A stretch of DNA of 64,000 nucleotides. Source: Pontivivens nitratireducens. GTDB lineage: Bacteria; Pseudomonadota; Alphaproteobacteria; Rhodobacterales; Rhodobacteraceae. Made by a program: the position numbers and the translations under genes. Below are positions 1 to 8,803 of this stretch, in pieces; within the stretch, counting starts at the first letter, position 1; each line of letters starts with the position of its first letter. The notes below the pieces were generated by a model that saw only the letters and a list, made by a program, of their open reading frames with translations, did no database searches and was not told where the DNA came from. The stretch is taken from positions 286,751 through 350,750 of the forward strand of contig NZ_JACJUQ010000002.1 of the NCBI RefSeq assembly GCF_014235845.1. The letters run 5' to 3'.

Positions 1-99
1 CAGCTGACCGCGATCGAGTATTCGGGGGAGTATGACGGTGAGGCGGTCTATGAGATGTCGATGGCCAGCGCCGGGGCGCTGAGCTTCGTCGCGCTATGA
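1..99 (+). CDS. GTA major tail protein (gp9-like), C-terminal end only
   Basis: The window opens inside this gene; the last 32 codons (QLTAIEYSGEYDGE... ending SFVAL) are readable in frame 1 and stop with TGA at 97-99. The tail 'EYDGEAVYEMSMASAGALSF' resembles the C-terminus of the TP901-1-type major tail protein encoded by orfg9 of the Rhodobacter capsulatus gene transfer agent, which builds the tail tube. The stop overlaps the ATG of the next gene (ATGA at 96-99), the coupled junction seen through this module. Only the end is visible, so identity rests mainly on its position before the gp10-like gene. Confidence 0.7.
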   Translation, partial: QLTAIEYSGEYDGEAVYEMSMASAGALSFVAL

Positions 100-437
100 G
101 CGCAGGCGGAAAGAAACGCGGTTCGGGCAAGGCGCGCCCGAACCCGCATCGGGGGGAGGTGGCGCTGACCCTCGATGGCAAGGTGCATGTGCTGCGGCTG
201 AGCCTGGGTGCCCTGGCACGGCTGGAGGCACGCCTGGGCGCGGACAGCCTGACAGATCTGGTCGCCCGGTTCGAGAGCGGCACGTTTCGCGCCGCCGATC
301 TGGTCGCCTTGCTGGAGGCGGGCGGCGCACCGGCGGGCAAGCTGGCCACCGCCACGGTCGAAGGTGGGCCGTTGGAGGCCGCAAGGGTTGCCGCGCGTCT
401 GCTGCGACTGACCTTTGCCGGTGTGCACCCCGAATGA
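96..437 (+). CDS. GTA gp10-like protein (phage tail chaperone type)
   Basis: A 113-residue protein with a basic N-terminus, then 'GEVALTLDGKVHVLRLSLGA' and a leucine/alanine-rich helical part. This is the form of the gene transfer agent family protein (RcGTA orfg10, Phage_TAC_11-like), found between the major tail protein and the tape measure. Proteins in this slot are tail assembly chaperones or tail terminator-associated factors in phages; the exact role in GTA is inference. It starts on the ATGA overlap with the preceding gene and itself overlaps the next gene by 4 nt, so translation is probably coupled. Confidence 0.85.
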   Translation: MSAGGKKRGSGKARPNPHRGEVALTLDGKVHVLRLSLGALARLEARLGADSLTDLVARFESGTFRAADLVALLEAGGAPAGKLATATVEGGPLEAARVAARLLRLTFAGVHPE

Positions 438-625
438 TCGACTGGACCGCGTTGCTGCGGCTGGGCCTTCACGGGCTGCGGCTGACCCCCGACCAGTTCT
501 GGGCGCTGACCCCTGCCGAGCTGGCGCTGATGGCGGGGCTGGATCCGCAGGCCGCACCTGCGATGGCACGCGACCGGCTGGCGGAGCTGAGCGCATTATA
601 CCCTGATGAAAGGCGATCCGAATGA
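434..625 (+). CDS. Small tail assembly chaperone (rcc01693-like)
   Basis: A 63-residue protein beginning MIDWTALLRLGLHGLRL with 'LTPDQFWALTPAELALMAGL' after it. This is the signature of the rcc01693 family (Phage_TAC_6), which in the R. capsulatus GTA lies between orfg10 and orfg11. It probably acts with the gp10-like protein as a tail assembly chaperone that keeps the tape measure soluble. Start and stop both sit in ATGA overlaps (434 and 622), which fixes the reading frame despite the small size. It is close to the shortest length seen for the family but looks complete. Confidence 0.85.
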   Translation: MIDWTALLRLGLHGLRLTPDQFWALTPAELALMAGLDPQAAPAMARDRLAELSALYPDERRSE

Positions 626-1275
626 GTGAAATCAACGAAGTGCAGGAGCTGTTCGCGGAGGTGGACGCCTCCATCGCCTCGACCGAGGCGGTGGTGGAGA
701 CGTTCCGCCGTGAACTCGATTCCACCGGGCGGTCGCTGGAAAGCGCCTCGGCCGGGGTGGCGGGGCTGGACCGGGCGATGGGCAAGGGCCTTCGCGGGGC
801 GTTCGACGCGCTGATCTTCGACGGGGCCCGAGCCTCGGACGCGCTGCGGCAGTTGGGGGCGAGTATCTCGTCCTCGCTCCTGGATCAGGCGCTGAAGCCG
901 GTACAGAACGCGGTCGGATCATCGCTGAGCGGGCTGGTGCAAAGGGGCCTCGGCGCGATGATGCCGTTCGCGGAGGGCGGGGTCATGTCGGGCGGGCGGC
1001 CCACGGCCTTTGCCAAGGGGGGCGTTGTCAGCGGGGCCACGACCTTTCCCATGCGCGGCGGCATGGGCCTGATGGGGGAGGCCGGACCCGAGGCGATCAT
1101 GCCCCTGACCCGTGGCGCCGACGGTGCGTTGGGGGTCAAGGCAGCGGGGGGCGGCGGTTCGGTCAACGTGACGATGAATATCTCCACCCCCGATGTCGAA
1201 GGATTCCGCCGCTCACGCACGCAGGTCGCGGCGGAGATGTCGCGCGCCCTGTCACGCGGCAAACGCAATATGTGA
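622..1275 (+). CDS. GTA tape measure protein (gp11-like)
   Basis: A 217-residue protein. The N-terminal third is charged and helical (an SIASTEAVVETFRRELDS-type coil), followed by an amphipathic segment and a glycine-rich region around residues 110-185 with repeated 'GGVMSGG', 'KGGVVSG' and 'GPEAIMPLTRG' patterns, typical of the C-terminus of lambda-type tape measure proteins. It sets tail length and is expelled through the tube. Phage tape measures usually exceed 500 residues; this small size matches orfg11 of GTA, whose tails are short. The start overlaps the previous stop (ATGA). A 75-nt non-coding gap separates it from the next gene. Confidence 0.85.
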   Translation: MSEINEVQELFAEVDASIASTEAVVETFRRELDSTGRSLESASAGVAGLDRAMGKGLRGAFDALIFDGARASDALRQLGASISSSLLDQALKPVQNAVGSSLSGLVQRGLGAMMPFAEGGVMSGGRPTAFAKGGVVSGATTFPMRGGMGLMGEAGPEAIMPLTRGADGALGVKAAGGGGSVNVTMNISTPDVEGFRRSRTQVAAEMSRALSRGKRNM

Positions 1276-1350
1276 CGCCGCCCGCGCGTCGAAAGCGTGC
1301 CGCAGGGCGCGTGCCCCCCCCAAGAATTGAATATTGAATGGAGTGAGCCC

Positions 1351-1977
1351 ATGAGCTTTCACGAGGTACGGTTTCCGGTCAGCGTCAGTTTCGGATCGAC
1401 CGGCGGCCCCGAGCGGCGCACGGAGATCGTGACGCTGGCCAGCGGGCACGAGGAGCGCAACAGCCCCTGGGCCCACTCGCGCCGTCGCTATGATGCGGGG
1501 CTGGGGATGCGGTCGCGCGATGATCTGGAGGTTGTGATCGGCTTTTTCGAGGCGCGGGCCGGGCGGCTGCACGGGTTTCGCTGGCGCGACTGGTCGGATT
1601 GGCGCACCGCCCCCTCGGACCGGGCCATCGAGCCGTTCGATGAGGAGATCGGCGTTGGTGACGGTGTCAGCGCGGCCTTTCAGCTCAGCAAGACCTATCT
1701 GTCGGGGCCGACATCCTATGTGCGGCCCATCGAGAAGCCAGTGGAGGGAACGCTGCGTCTGGGCGTGGGGGGCGTGCAGGTCTTTGACGGGTACGCGCTG
1801 GATACCGCGACGGGCATCGTCAGCTTCGACACGCCACCGCAGGACGGGGCCGTCATCACCGCCGGGTTCGAGTTCGACGTTCCGGTCCGCTTCGACACGG
1901 ATGTGATCGAGGTGTCCATGGGCGGTTTCGAGGCGGGGGAAATCCCCTCCGTTCCTATCGTGGAGGTGCGGGTCTGA
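1351..1977 (+). CDS. GTA distal tail protein (gp12-like, DUF2460)
   Basis: A 208-residue protein of the DUF2460/TIGR02217 family, recognised by the N-terminus 'MSFHEVRFPVSVSFGSTGGP', the 'HSRRRYDAG' and 'FRWRDWSDW' motifs and the C-terminal 'EIPSVPIVEVRV'. In R. capsulatus GTA this family forms the distal tail ring that connects tube and baseplate. I chose ATG 1351 rather than the in-frame codon at 1297 because the residues before it (rich in Pro and Cys) do not fit the family and a GGAG stands about 10 nt upstream. The stop codon overlaps the next ATG at 1977. Confidence 0.88.
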   Translation: MSFHEVRFPVSVSFGSTGGPERRTEIVTLASGHEERNSPWAHSRRRYDAGLGMRSRDDLEVVIGFFEARAGRLHGFRWRDWSDWRTAPSDRAIEPFDEEIGVGDGVSAAFQLSKTYLSGPTSYVRPIEKPVEGTLRLGVGGVQVFDGYALDTATGIVSFDTPPQDGAVITAGFEFDVPVRFDTDVIEVSMGGFEAGEIPSVPIVEVRV

Positions 1978-2870
1978 TGCGCGATATTCCTCAGGAAATG
2001 CAGGCACGGCTGGACAGCGGTGCCACGACGATGTGCCGGTGCTGGCTGGTCACGCGCAAGGATGGCATGGCGCTGGGCTTTACCGATCATGACCGGGCCT
2101 TGTTGGTGGATGGCGTCCGCTACGAGGCAGACAGCGGCCTGAGCGCGGGTGCGCTGGATCAGGCAACGGGTCTGAGCGCGGATAATGGCGAGGTGCTGGG
2201 CGCGTTGAGCGCGGATGCCATCCGCGAGGTGGATATCGCGGCGGGGTTGTATGACGGCGCCGAGGTGCGGCAGTGGTTGGTGGATTGGCAGAGGCCGGAT
2301 CTGCGGATCGCGCTGTTCACCGGCCGGATTGGAGAGATCAGGCGCGGGCAGGGCGCGTTCGAGGCGGAGCTACGCTCGCTGGTCGATGACCTGAACCGCC
2401 CAGTCGGTCGCGCGCTGAACCACGATTGCGACGCGACGTTGGGCGATGCGCGCTGCGGTGTCGATGTGACGGACCCTGCCTGGTACACCGATGGCACCGT
2501 CGATGCGATCGAGGGCGACGGTGCGTTGATCGTCGATGGGTTGGCCGGCTACGCGCCCGACTGGTTTGCGGGGGGTGTGGTGACCTGGATCAGCGGCGCG
2601 AATGCCGGGGCCAGGTCCGCGATCCGGCACGACACCACGCGCAACGGCGTGCGCCTGCTGGGTTTGCGGACCGGAACGGCCTTTGCGGTGGCGGCGGGCG
2701 ATACGTTCAGTGTGCTGGCCGGTTGCGACCGGCGGGCGGAGACGTGTCGCGCCAAGTTTGACAACTTCCTCAACTATCGCGGCTTCCCCCACATTCCGGG
2801 GGAGGACTGGATGACATCCTATCCAAATCAGGGGGAGGTGCATGATGGCGGATCGTTGCGCAAGGGCTGA
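1977..2870 (+). CDS. GTA hub protein (gp13-like, DUF2163)
   Basis: A 297-residue protein with an N-terminal DUF2163 domain ('CRCWLVTRKDGMALGFTDHD') and a C-terminal phage BR0599-like part ending in 'NYRGFPHIPGEDW'. Four cysteines, C151, C160, C250 and C257, stand in 'DCDATLGDARC' and 'CDRRAETC'. In the R. capsulatus GTA structure the hub is reported, as I recall, to hold an iron-sulfur cluster, as does the related lambda gpL, so these are the likely ligands (inference). It closes the tail tube and docks the peptidase and megatron proteins. Its 3' end overlaps the next gene by 29 nt. Confidence 0.88.
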   Translation: MRDIPQEMQARLDSGATTMCRCWLVTRKDGMALGFTDHDRALLVDGVRYEADSGLSAGALDQATGLSADNGEVLGALSADAIREVDIAAGLYDGAEVRQWLVDWQRPDLRIALFTGRIGEIRRGQGAFEAELRSLVDDLNRPVGRALNHDCDATLGDARCGVDVTDPAWYTDGTVDAIEGDGALIVDGLAGYAPDWFAGGVVTWISGANAGARSAIRHDTTRNGVRLLGLRTGTAFAVAAGDTFSVLAGCDRRAETCRAKFDNFLNYRGFPHIPGEDWMTSYPNQGEVHDGGSLRKG

Positions 2871-3300
2871 GCAGGTTGTGGCCGAGGCGCGGACCTGGCT
2901 GGGCACGCCCTATCAGCATCAGGCCAGCGTGCGGGGGGCCGGGGCGGATTGCCTCGGCCTGATCCGTGGCATCTGGCGTGAGATCATCGGGGGCGAGCCG
3001 GAGGAAATGCCCGGCTACACCCCCGACTGGTCCGAGGTCGATCGGGTCGAACGTCTGCACGAAGGTGCGGCACGGCATCTGATCCGGGTGGAGCCGCCCT
3101 ATCAATCTGGCGACGTGCTGCTGTTTCGCATGAAGGGGCAGGCGGTGGCCAAACACTTGGCGATCCTGAGCGATGCCGCACCCGGCGCGCAGCGGATCAT
3201 CCATGCCTATTCGGGGCATGGGGTCGTCGAAAGCCCGCTGGGCCCCGCATGGGCACGGCGGATCGTGGCGGGGTTCCGCTTTCCGGCAGGGAGAATTTGA
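2842..3300 (+). CDS. GTA NlpC/P60 peptidase (gp14-like)
   Basis: A 152-residue cysteine peptidase of the NlpC/P60 fold. The catalytic cysteine is C37 in 'GADCLGLIRG'; H105 in 'AKHLAILSD' is the likely catalytic histidine and H121 follows in 'IIHAYSGHG'. In GTA particles this protein is a baseplate cell-wall peptidase used to pass the peptidoglycan. A GGGGGAGG precedes the start within the end of the hub gene; ATG 2842 and ATG 2845 are both possible. It is directly followed by the next gene (TGA 3298-3300, ATG 3301). Confidence 0.88.
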   Translation: MMADRCARAEQVVAEARTWLGTPYQHQASVRGAGADCLGLIRGIWREIIGGEPEEMPGYTPDWSEVDRVERLHEGAARHLIRVEPPYQSGDVLLFRMKGQAVAKHLAILSDAAPGAQRIIHAYSGHGVVESPLGPAWARRIVAGFRFPAGRI

Positions 3301-6300
3301 ATGGCGACGCTATTATTGGCTGCCGCAGGCTCCGCCATTGGTGGGGCTGTGGGCGGCACGGTCATGGGATTGACCGGCGCGGCGATCGGGCAGGCGGTGG
3401 GGGCGACCATCGGCTCGATGATCGATCAGCGCATCATGGGGGCCGGTGCCTCCACCGTCGAAACGGGGCGGCTGGACACCTGGCGCGTACAGGGTGCGCA
3501 GGAGGGCACGGCGCTGCCCTATATCGCGGGCCGGATGCGGCTGCCCGGTCAGATGATCTGGTCCAGCCGGTTTCTGGAAACGGTCAGCAAATCCTCCGGC
3601 GGGGGTGGCAAGGGGTCCAAGCCCAAGGTCACCCAAAACTCGTACAGTTATTCGGTCAGCTTCGCGCTGGCCCTGTGCGAGGGGCGCGCAACGCGCATCG
3701 GGCGCATCTGGGCGGATGGCAAGCTGGTGGACCAGTCCGAGGTCGAAGTGCGCTTCCATGACGGATCGGACACGCAGATGCCCGATCCGGTCATCGCCGC
3801 CGTTGAGGGGGTGGACGCAGCGCCTGCCTATCGCGGCACGGCCTATGTCGTCTTCGAGGGGTTGGAGCTGGCGAAATACGGCAACCGGATTCCGCAGATC
3901 AACGTCGAGGTTTATCGTCAGCCGGAAAGCGACGCGCCGACCCTGCGCGACAGGGTGCAGGCGGTCGCGCTGATCCCCGGCACAGGCGAATATGCCCTCG
4001 CGACGGAGCCGGTAAGCCTGGTTCACGGGCCCGGCATCTATGAGACGATCAACGTCAACAACGACACAGGCGCTGCCGACATCACGCTGTCGCTGGATCA
4101 TTTGCAGGGGCAACTGCCGAATGTCGCCTCGACATTGCTGGTGGCCAGCTGGTTCGGCAGCGATCTGCGCGCCGGGCAGTGCGAGATCACGCCGGGGGTG
4201 GAACAGGTGCTGTCCGAAGGCGACAGGATGGCGTGGCAGGTCAGCGGGCTGAACCGCGCCGAGGGACACCAGATCAGCAAGACCGGGGATCGTGTCAATT
4301 ACGGTGGCACGCCTGCCGATGCCGCAATCATCGAGGCAATCGGCACGCTGCGCGACCGGGGGGTGGAGGTGACCTTTTACCCCTTCATCCTGATGGATAT
4401 TCCGCAGGGCAACGGCTTGCCCGATCCGGCGGGGGCCGCGGAACAGGGGGCGTTTCCCTGGCGTGGCCGTATCGCGGTCGAGGCGAACGGAACCGCGGCG
4501 GCCGAGGGTGAGATCGCGGCGTTCTTCGGTCCTGCCACGGCGCAAGACTTCACAATCGTGGGCGATACGGTGCGCTATGCGGGCAGCGATTTCGGCTTCG
4601 CCCGGATGATCCTGCACTACGCGCATCTGTGCAAGGCAGCGGGCGGGGTGGCGGCGTTCTGTGTCGGGTCCGAGATGCGGGATCTGCTGCGCACCCGTGA
4701 TGACACGGGCGCCTATCCTGCCGTGGCGCGGATGATTACGTTGCTGGCGGAGGTGCGCGCCGTGCTCGGCCCCGATGTGAAGCTGAGCTATGCTGCCGAT
4801 TGGTCCGAGTATTACGGACATCATGACGGTGACGATGTGATCTATCACCTGGACCCGTTGTGGGCAGATGCGAATGTCGATTTCATCGGGATCGACAATT
4901 ACATGCCTCTCAGCGACTGGAGGGCGGGCGATACCCATCTGGATGCACAGGACGGGTGGGAGGCGATCCACGATCCTGCATACCTCAAGTCCAATATCGA
5001 GGGGGGCGAGGGCTATGACTGGTATTACGCCACGCAGGCCGATCGTGTGGCACAGTTGCGCACGCCGATCGTGGACGCAGCCTATGGCGACGATCACGTG
5101 TTTCGCTACAAGGACATCCGCAACTGGTGGGCTCGGCCGCATTTCGACCGGCCCGGCGGGGTCCGCTCGAACCTGGAGACGGCGTGGGTTCCACGCTCCA
5201 AGCCGATCTGGTTCACCGAATTCGGCTGCCCCGCCATCGACAAGGGGACCAACCAGCCCAATGTGTTTCGCGATCTGAAGTCGAGCGAGAATGCCGTGCC
5301 CTATTTCTCAACCGGGGCGCGGGACGATTTCATCCAGCACCAGTACATCAACGCCGTGCTGGATTACTGGAACGCGCCCGAGAACAATCCGATCTCCGAG
5401 ATATACGAGGAGCCGATGCTGCGCATGGACCGTGCGCATGTCTGGGCGTGGGATGCACGGCCCTGGCCGGACTTTCCCAATCGTGTCGGATTATGGTCCG
5501 ATGGGGTGAACTTCGCCACGGGTCACTGGATTTCCGGCAGGCAGGAGATGGCCGTGCTGGCGGATGTGGTGCGTGAAGTGTGCGCACGCTCGGGCGTGAG
5601 GGCGGTGGAGACGGGGCGTCTGTATGGCGGTGTTGCGGGGATGGAGATGCGCGACGGACAGTCCGCGCGGGCCGGTCTGCAACCGTTGATGCTGGCCTAT
5701 GGCTTCGACTGTCGGGAACGCGATGGTGTGCTGCACTTCTTTAGCCGTGACGGGTTGGTGGATGCGGATCTGGGCGATCTGGATCCGGTTGAGGACAGCG
5801 GGCCGCAGAAAGTTCGCGGACCGCTGGATGAACAGCCGGACCGGGTGCGGTTGCGCTACATCCAGTCGGATCACGATTATCAGAGCGGTTCCGTCGAAGC
5901 TGCGCTGCGTGCCGGGGCGCCTCTGCGTGCGGAAACTGCGGAGTTGCCCATCGCGCTGGGCGCGGGGCAGGCCAAGTCCATCGCGGAGCGTTGGCTGGCG
6001 GAGGCCGTTGTCTCTCGCGATGGGATGCAGGTTTCGGTGCCTCCGTCATTGCTGGCGCTGGAGCCGGGCGATGTGATCGAGCTGGACGGTCTGAACTGGC
6101 GGATCGACCGGATCGAGGAACGCGGGGCGCGCAAGCTTGACGCGATCCGGGTGGAACCTGGCGTCTATGCCTCCGCCTATCACCCGGATCGGTTGTTCGA
6201 TGCACCGGGTCTGGTCGGTGCCGGGCCGGTGTTGAGCGAAGTGCTGGACCTGCCGCTGTTGCGGGGGGACGAGGTGGAGCACGCGCCCTATGCCGCCGCC

Positions 6301-7140
6301 GCCGCGACCCCGTGGCCGGGTCCGGTCAACGTGTTCCTGTCGCCATCGCAAAGTGGCTATGAACTGGCCGGACAGATCGTGCGACAGGCAACCCTCGGCG
6401 TGCTAAGGGCACCCTTGCCTACCGCGCGCACCGGGGTGTGGAGCGGTGGCATCCTGCGTGTGGAGTTGAGCCACGGTACGTTGGAGGGTCGAACCGCCGA
6501 GGCGGTGCTGGACGGGGCGAATGTCGCGGCGCTGCGATACGGCGATTCCGGCGATTGGGAGGTCGTGCAGTATCGCGACGCCAGGCTGGTGGGTCCGATG
6601 ACCTATGAGTTGAGCGGATTGCTGCGCGGTCAGGCGGGCACCGAGTTCGTCATGCCAGAGGCCTGGCCCGAAGGCACGCGGTTCATCGCCCTGGACGGCG
6701 CGCCGGTGCAGATTGATCTGCCGTATTCTGCACGTGGACTGGACCGCTATCTGCGGATCGGGCCGGCTTCACGCAGTGTGGACAATGCCAGCTACACTAC
6801 GGAGGTTCATGCCTTCGACGGGGTTGGCCTCAGGCCATATCAGCCGGTGCATCTGCGAGGCCGGGGCACGGCCGAGGGGCTGGACGTCAGCTGGATTCGC
6901 CGCACCAGGATCGACGGGGATCTGTGGGCGGGGGGCGATGTACCCCTCAACGAGGAGCGCGAGGCCTATCTGGTCACGATCGAGAAGGCCGGCACCGTAG
7001 TCTTCAGCAAGGAGGTGACAGAGCCACACGCTTTGCTGGACGCCGCCGATCTGCCAGCGGCCCCCTATGACATCACGGTCGGGCAGATCTCTGCCCGGTT
7101 CGGTATCGGACCCATTGCAAGGATGACACGACATGACTGA
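3301..7140 (+). CDS. GTA megatron / host-specificity protein with TIM-barrel domain (gp15-like)
   Basis: A 1279-residue protein. The N-terminus has a glycine-zipper hydrophobic segment (about residues 5-45), then a phage-tail-like region. A glycoside-hydrolase-type TIM barrel (GTA_TIM) runs from about residue 430 to 740, including 'DFIGIDNYMPLSDW' near 525 and 'WFTEFGCPAIDKG' near 640, where the glutamate is in the position of a barrel catalytic acid. A Phage-tail_3-like region and baseplate region follow (about 790 to the end). It matches orfg15 of RcGTA, the long baseplate protein that contacts the recipient cell. It overlaps the following DUF2793 gene by 8 nt, so the two are likely co-translated. 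Whether the barrel is enzymatically active is unknown. Confidence 0.9.
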   Translation: MATLLLAAAGSAIGGAVGGTVMGLTGAAIGQAVGATIGSMIDQRIMGAGASTVETGRLDTWRVQGAQEGTALPYIAGRMRLPGQMIWSSRFLETVSKSSGGGGKGSKPKVTQNSYSYSVSFALALCEGRATRIGRIWADGKLVDQSEVEVRFHDGSDTQMPDPVIAAVEGVDAAPAYRGTAYVVFEGLELAKYGNRIPQINVEVYRQPESDAPTLRDRVQAVALIPGTGEYALATEPVSLVHGPGIYETINVNNDTGAADITLSLDHLQGQLPNVASTLLVASWFGSDLRAGQCEITPGVEQVLSEGDRMAWQVSGLNRAEGHQISKTGDRVNYGGTPADAAIIEAIGTLRDRGVEVTFYPFILMDIPQGNGLPDPAGAAEQGAFPWRGRIAVEANGTAAAEGEIAAFFGPATAQDFTIVGDTVRYAGSDFGFARMILHYAHLCKAAGGVAAFCVGSEMRDLLRTRDDTGAYPAVARMITLLAEVRAVLGPDVKLSYAADWSEYYGHHDGDDVIYHLDPLWADANVDFIGIDNYMPLSDWRAGDTHLDAQDGWEAIHDPAYLKSNIEGGEGYDWYYATQADRVAQLRTPIVDAAYGDDHVFRYKDIRNWWARPHFDRPGGVRSNLETAWVPRSKPIWFTEFGCPAIDKGTNQPNVFRDLKSSENAVPYFSTGARDDFIQHQYINAVLDYWNAPENNPISEIYEEPMLRMDRAHVWAWDARPWPDFPNRVGLWSDGVNFATGHWISGRQEMAVLADVVREVCARSGVRAVETGRLYGGVAGMEMRDGQSARAGLQPLMLAYGFDCRERDGVLHFFSRDGLVDADLGDLDPVEDSGPQKVRGPLDEQPDRVRLRYIQSDHDYQSGSVEAALRAGAPLRAETAELPIALGAGQAKSIAERWLAEAVVSRDGMQVSVPPSLLALEPGDVIELDGLNWRIDRIEERGARKLDAIRVEPGVYASAYHPDRLFDAPGLVGAGPVLSEVLDLPLLRGDEVEHAPYAAAAATPWPGPVNVFLSPSQSGYELAGQIVRQATLGVLRAPLPTARTGVWSGGILRVELSHGTLEGRTAEAVLDGANVAALRYGDSGDWEVVQYRDARLVGPMTYELSGLLRGQAGTEFVMPEAWPEGTRFIALDGAPVQIDLPYSARGLDRYLRIGPASRSVDNASYTTEVHAFDGVGLRPYQPVHLRGRGTAEGLDVSWIRRTRIDGDLWAGGDVPLNEEREAYLVTIEKAGTVVFSKEVTEPHALLDAADLPAAPYDITVGQISARFGIGPIARMTRHD

Positions 7141-7849
7141 GACCACGTATTTGGGTCTGCCGTTGGTGCAGGCCGCCCAGGCGCAAAAGCACGTGACCGT
7201 AAACGAGGCGCTGACCCGGCTGGACGCGATGGTGCAGCTTCGCCTGATGGCGGTCGATGCGGTGACGCCGCCAGCCGTCGCGGCGGAGGGCGCGGCCTAT
7301 GCGCTGGGCACGGCACCCACAGGGGACTGGGCCGGGCAGGGCGGACGCATTGCCGTGTCGCTGGATGGGCTATGGCACTACGTTTCCGCCGCTGTCGGGT
7401 GGCAGGCATGGGACATCGCATCCGGTGTTTCGCGTCGTTTCGACGGCACGAATTGGGTCGAGGTGGGCGCTACGACCACCCCCGGCGGGGCCTATACGCG
7501 TGATGAAGTGATCGAATTCGATCAGACCCTGTTGGGTGCTGCGGTGTCCAGTGACTTGCCGATTCCGGCCAATACGCAAGTTCTTGGCGTTTCGGCGCGT
7601 GTGATCTCAACCCTTTTCGGTTCCGGATTGACGGGGTGGCAACTGGGGGTCGCCGGGTCGGAAAACCGCTATGGCTCGGGTCTGGGAACGGCGCTCAATT
7701 CCTGGGCGCAGGGTCTTACGGGGCAGCCTGTCACCTATTATTCCGACACGTCCCTGGTGCTGACACCCGAGGGCACGGCGGAGTTCGCTGGGGGTGTCGT
7801 GCGGCTGGCAATTCATCTGTCCCGGATCGAACCGCCAAGGGCCGTGTGA
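7133..7849 (+). CDS. DUF2793 domain protein at the end of the GTA cluster
   Basis: A 238-residue protein. Residues 1-90 have the DUF2793 pattern: 'LPLVQAAQAQKHVTVNEAL', 'LDAMVQLRLMAVDA' and 'LDGLWHYVSAAVGWQAWD'. The C-terminal 140 residues look like a beta-rich binding or fibre-tip domain. Such proteins commonly follow orfg15 in roseobacters and are probably surface or fibre components that help attachment; that role is inference. It overlaps the megatron gene by 8 nt, which links it to the GTA operon. It is the last plus-strand tail gene before the metabolic region. Confidence 0.75.
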   Translation: MTETTYLGLPLVQAAQAQKHVTVNEALTRLDAMVQLRLMAVDAVTPPAVAAEGAAYALGTAPTGDWAGQGGRIAVSLDGLWHYVSAAVGWQAWDIASGVSRRFDGTNWVEVGATTTPGGAYTRDEVIEFDQTLLGAAVSSDLPIPANTQVLGVSARVISTLFGSGLTGWQLGVAGSENRYGSGLGTALNSWAQGLTGQPVTYYSDTSLVLTPEGTAEFAGGVVRLAIHLSRIEPPRAV

Positions 7850-7922
7850 ACATCGTGATACGGACATGCTTGATTTTTGCAGCCATTGCGCCGATTTGAG
7901 AGGAGAAGTCAGGGAGGGCGAC

Positions 7923-8738
7923 ATGCCTCAGTTAAACACACGCGAAGTTGCACAAACGCTCGATCCGGTGTGGTCGCGCATCCGCGATGAGGCTTCGGCC
8001 ATGGTCGCGGATGAGCCCAGGCTGGCGGGACTGGTTCATGCGAGTGTCCTGAATCGCCGGACCTTCGAGGACGCGCTGTGCTACAGGCTGGGGCAAAAGC
8101 TGGCCTCGGGCGAAATGACCGAAGGGCTGGTTCGCGAGATCATGACGGAGGCGCATGATGCCGATCCCGAACTGGGACGCATCGCACGCACCGACGCCGT
8201 CGCCGTGCTGGAGCGCGATCCGGCCTGCCACAGGTTGATCCAGCCGCTGATGTTCTTCAAGGGTTATCAGGCGGTGCAGGCCCATCGCGTGGCACGGCAT
8301 CTGTGGATACACGGGCGCGTGGACATGGCCTATTTCTTTCAGATGCGAACGTCCGAAGTCTTTGGCGTCGATATCCACCCCGGCGCGCGGATCGGTCAGG
8401 GCGTGATGATAGACCATGCCCATTCGATCGTGATCGGGGAAACCGCAGTCGTGGGCGACAACGTGTCCATGTTGCACTCCGTCACGCTGGGGGGCACCGG
8501 CAAGGAAGACGGCGACCGCCATCCCAAGATCGCACACGGCGTATTGATCGGTGCCGGAGCGGCCATTCTGGGCAACATCACGGTGGGTCATTGCAGTCGT
8601 ATCGCTGCGGGTTCCGTCGTGTTGGAGTCGGTCGCACCGTGCAAGACGGTGGCAGGAGTCCCGGCGCGTGTGGTTGGAGAGGCGGGATGCGATCAGCCAG
8701 CCGTCTCCATGAACCATTTGTTGAACACGACTGTGTGA
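7923..8738 (+). CDS. cysE: Serine O-acetyltransferase
   Basis: A 271-residue enzyme making O-acetylserine from serine and acetyl-CoA, the first step of cysteine synthesis, in the cytoplasm. The N-terminal helical SATase domain covers about residues 10-140. The C-terminal left-handed beta-helix of hexapeptide repeats has the catalytic pair D150 ('FGVDIHPGA') and H165 ('IDHAHSIVIGE'), with the same 15-residue spacing as D143/H158 in E. coli, and 'GGTGKEDGDRHPKI'. Start ATG 7923 is preceded by GGAGGGCG; an upstream in-frame codon would add an implausible cysteine-rich tail. It stands alone on the plus strand, 73 nt after the DUF2793 gene. Confidence 0.95.
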   Translation: MPQLNTREVAQTLDPVWSRIRDEASAMVADEPRLAGLVHASVLNRRTFEDALCYRLGQKLASGEMTEGLVREIMTEAHDADPELGRIARTDAVAVLERDPACHRLIQPLMFFKGYQAVQAHRVARHLWIHGRVDMAYFFQMRTSEVFGVDIHPGARIGQGVMIDHAHSIVIGETAVVGDNVSMLHSVTLGGTGKEDGDRHPKIAHGVLIGAGAAILGNITVGHCSRIAAGSVVLESVAPCKTVAGVPARVVGEAGCDQPAVSMNHLLNTTV

Positions 8739-8803
8739 ATTCACATTTCCCAGCGTGCGGAAACGTCGCATTAGGCAGGTGTGTTGTTCTTGAAAGGGTC
8801 GAG

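Noticed and set aside
3313..5142. 609-codon minus-strand reading frame inside the megatron gene
   Set aside because: It is wholly antisense to a well-supported gene, follows its codon phase in GC-rich DNA, and has His/Arg/Gln-rich sequence without any domain.
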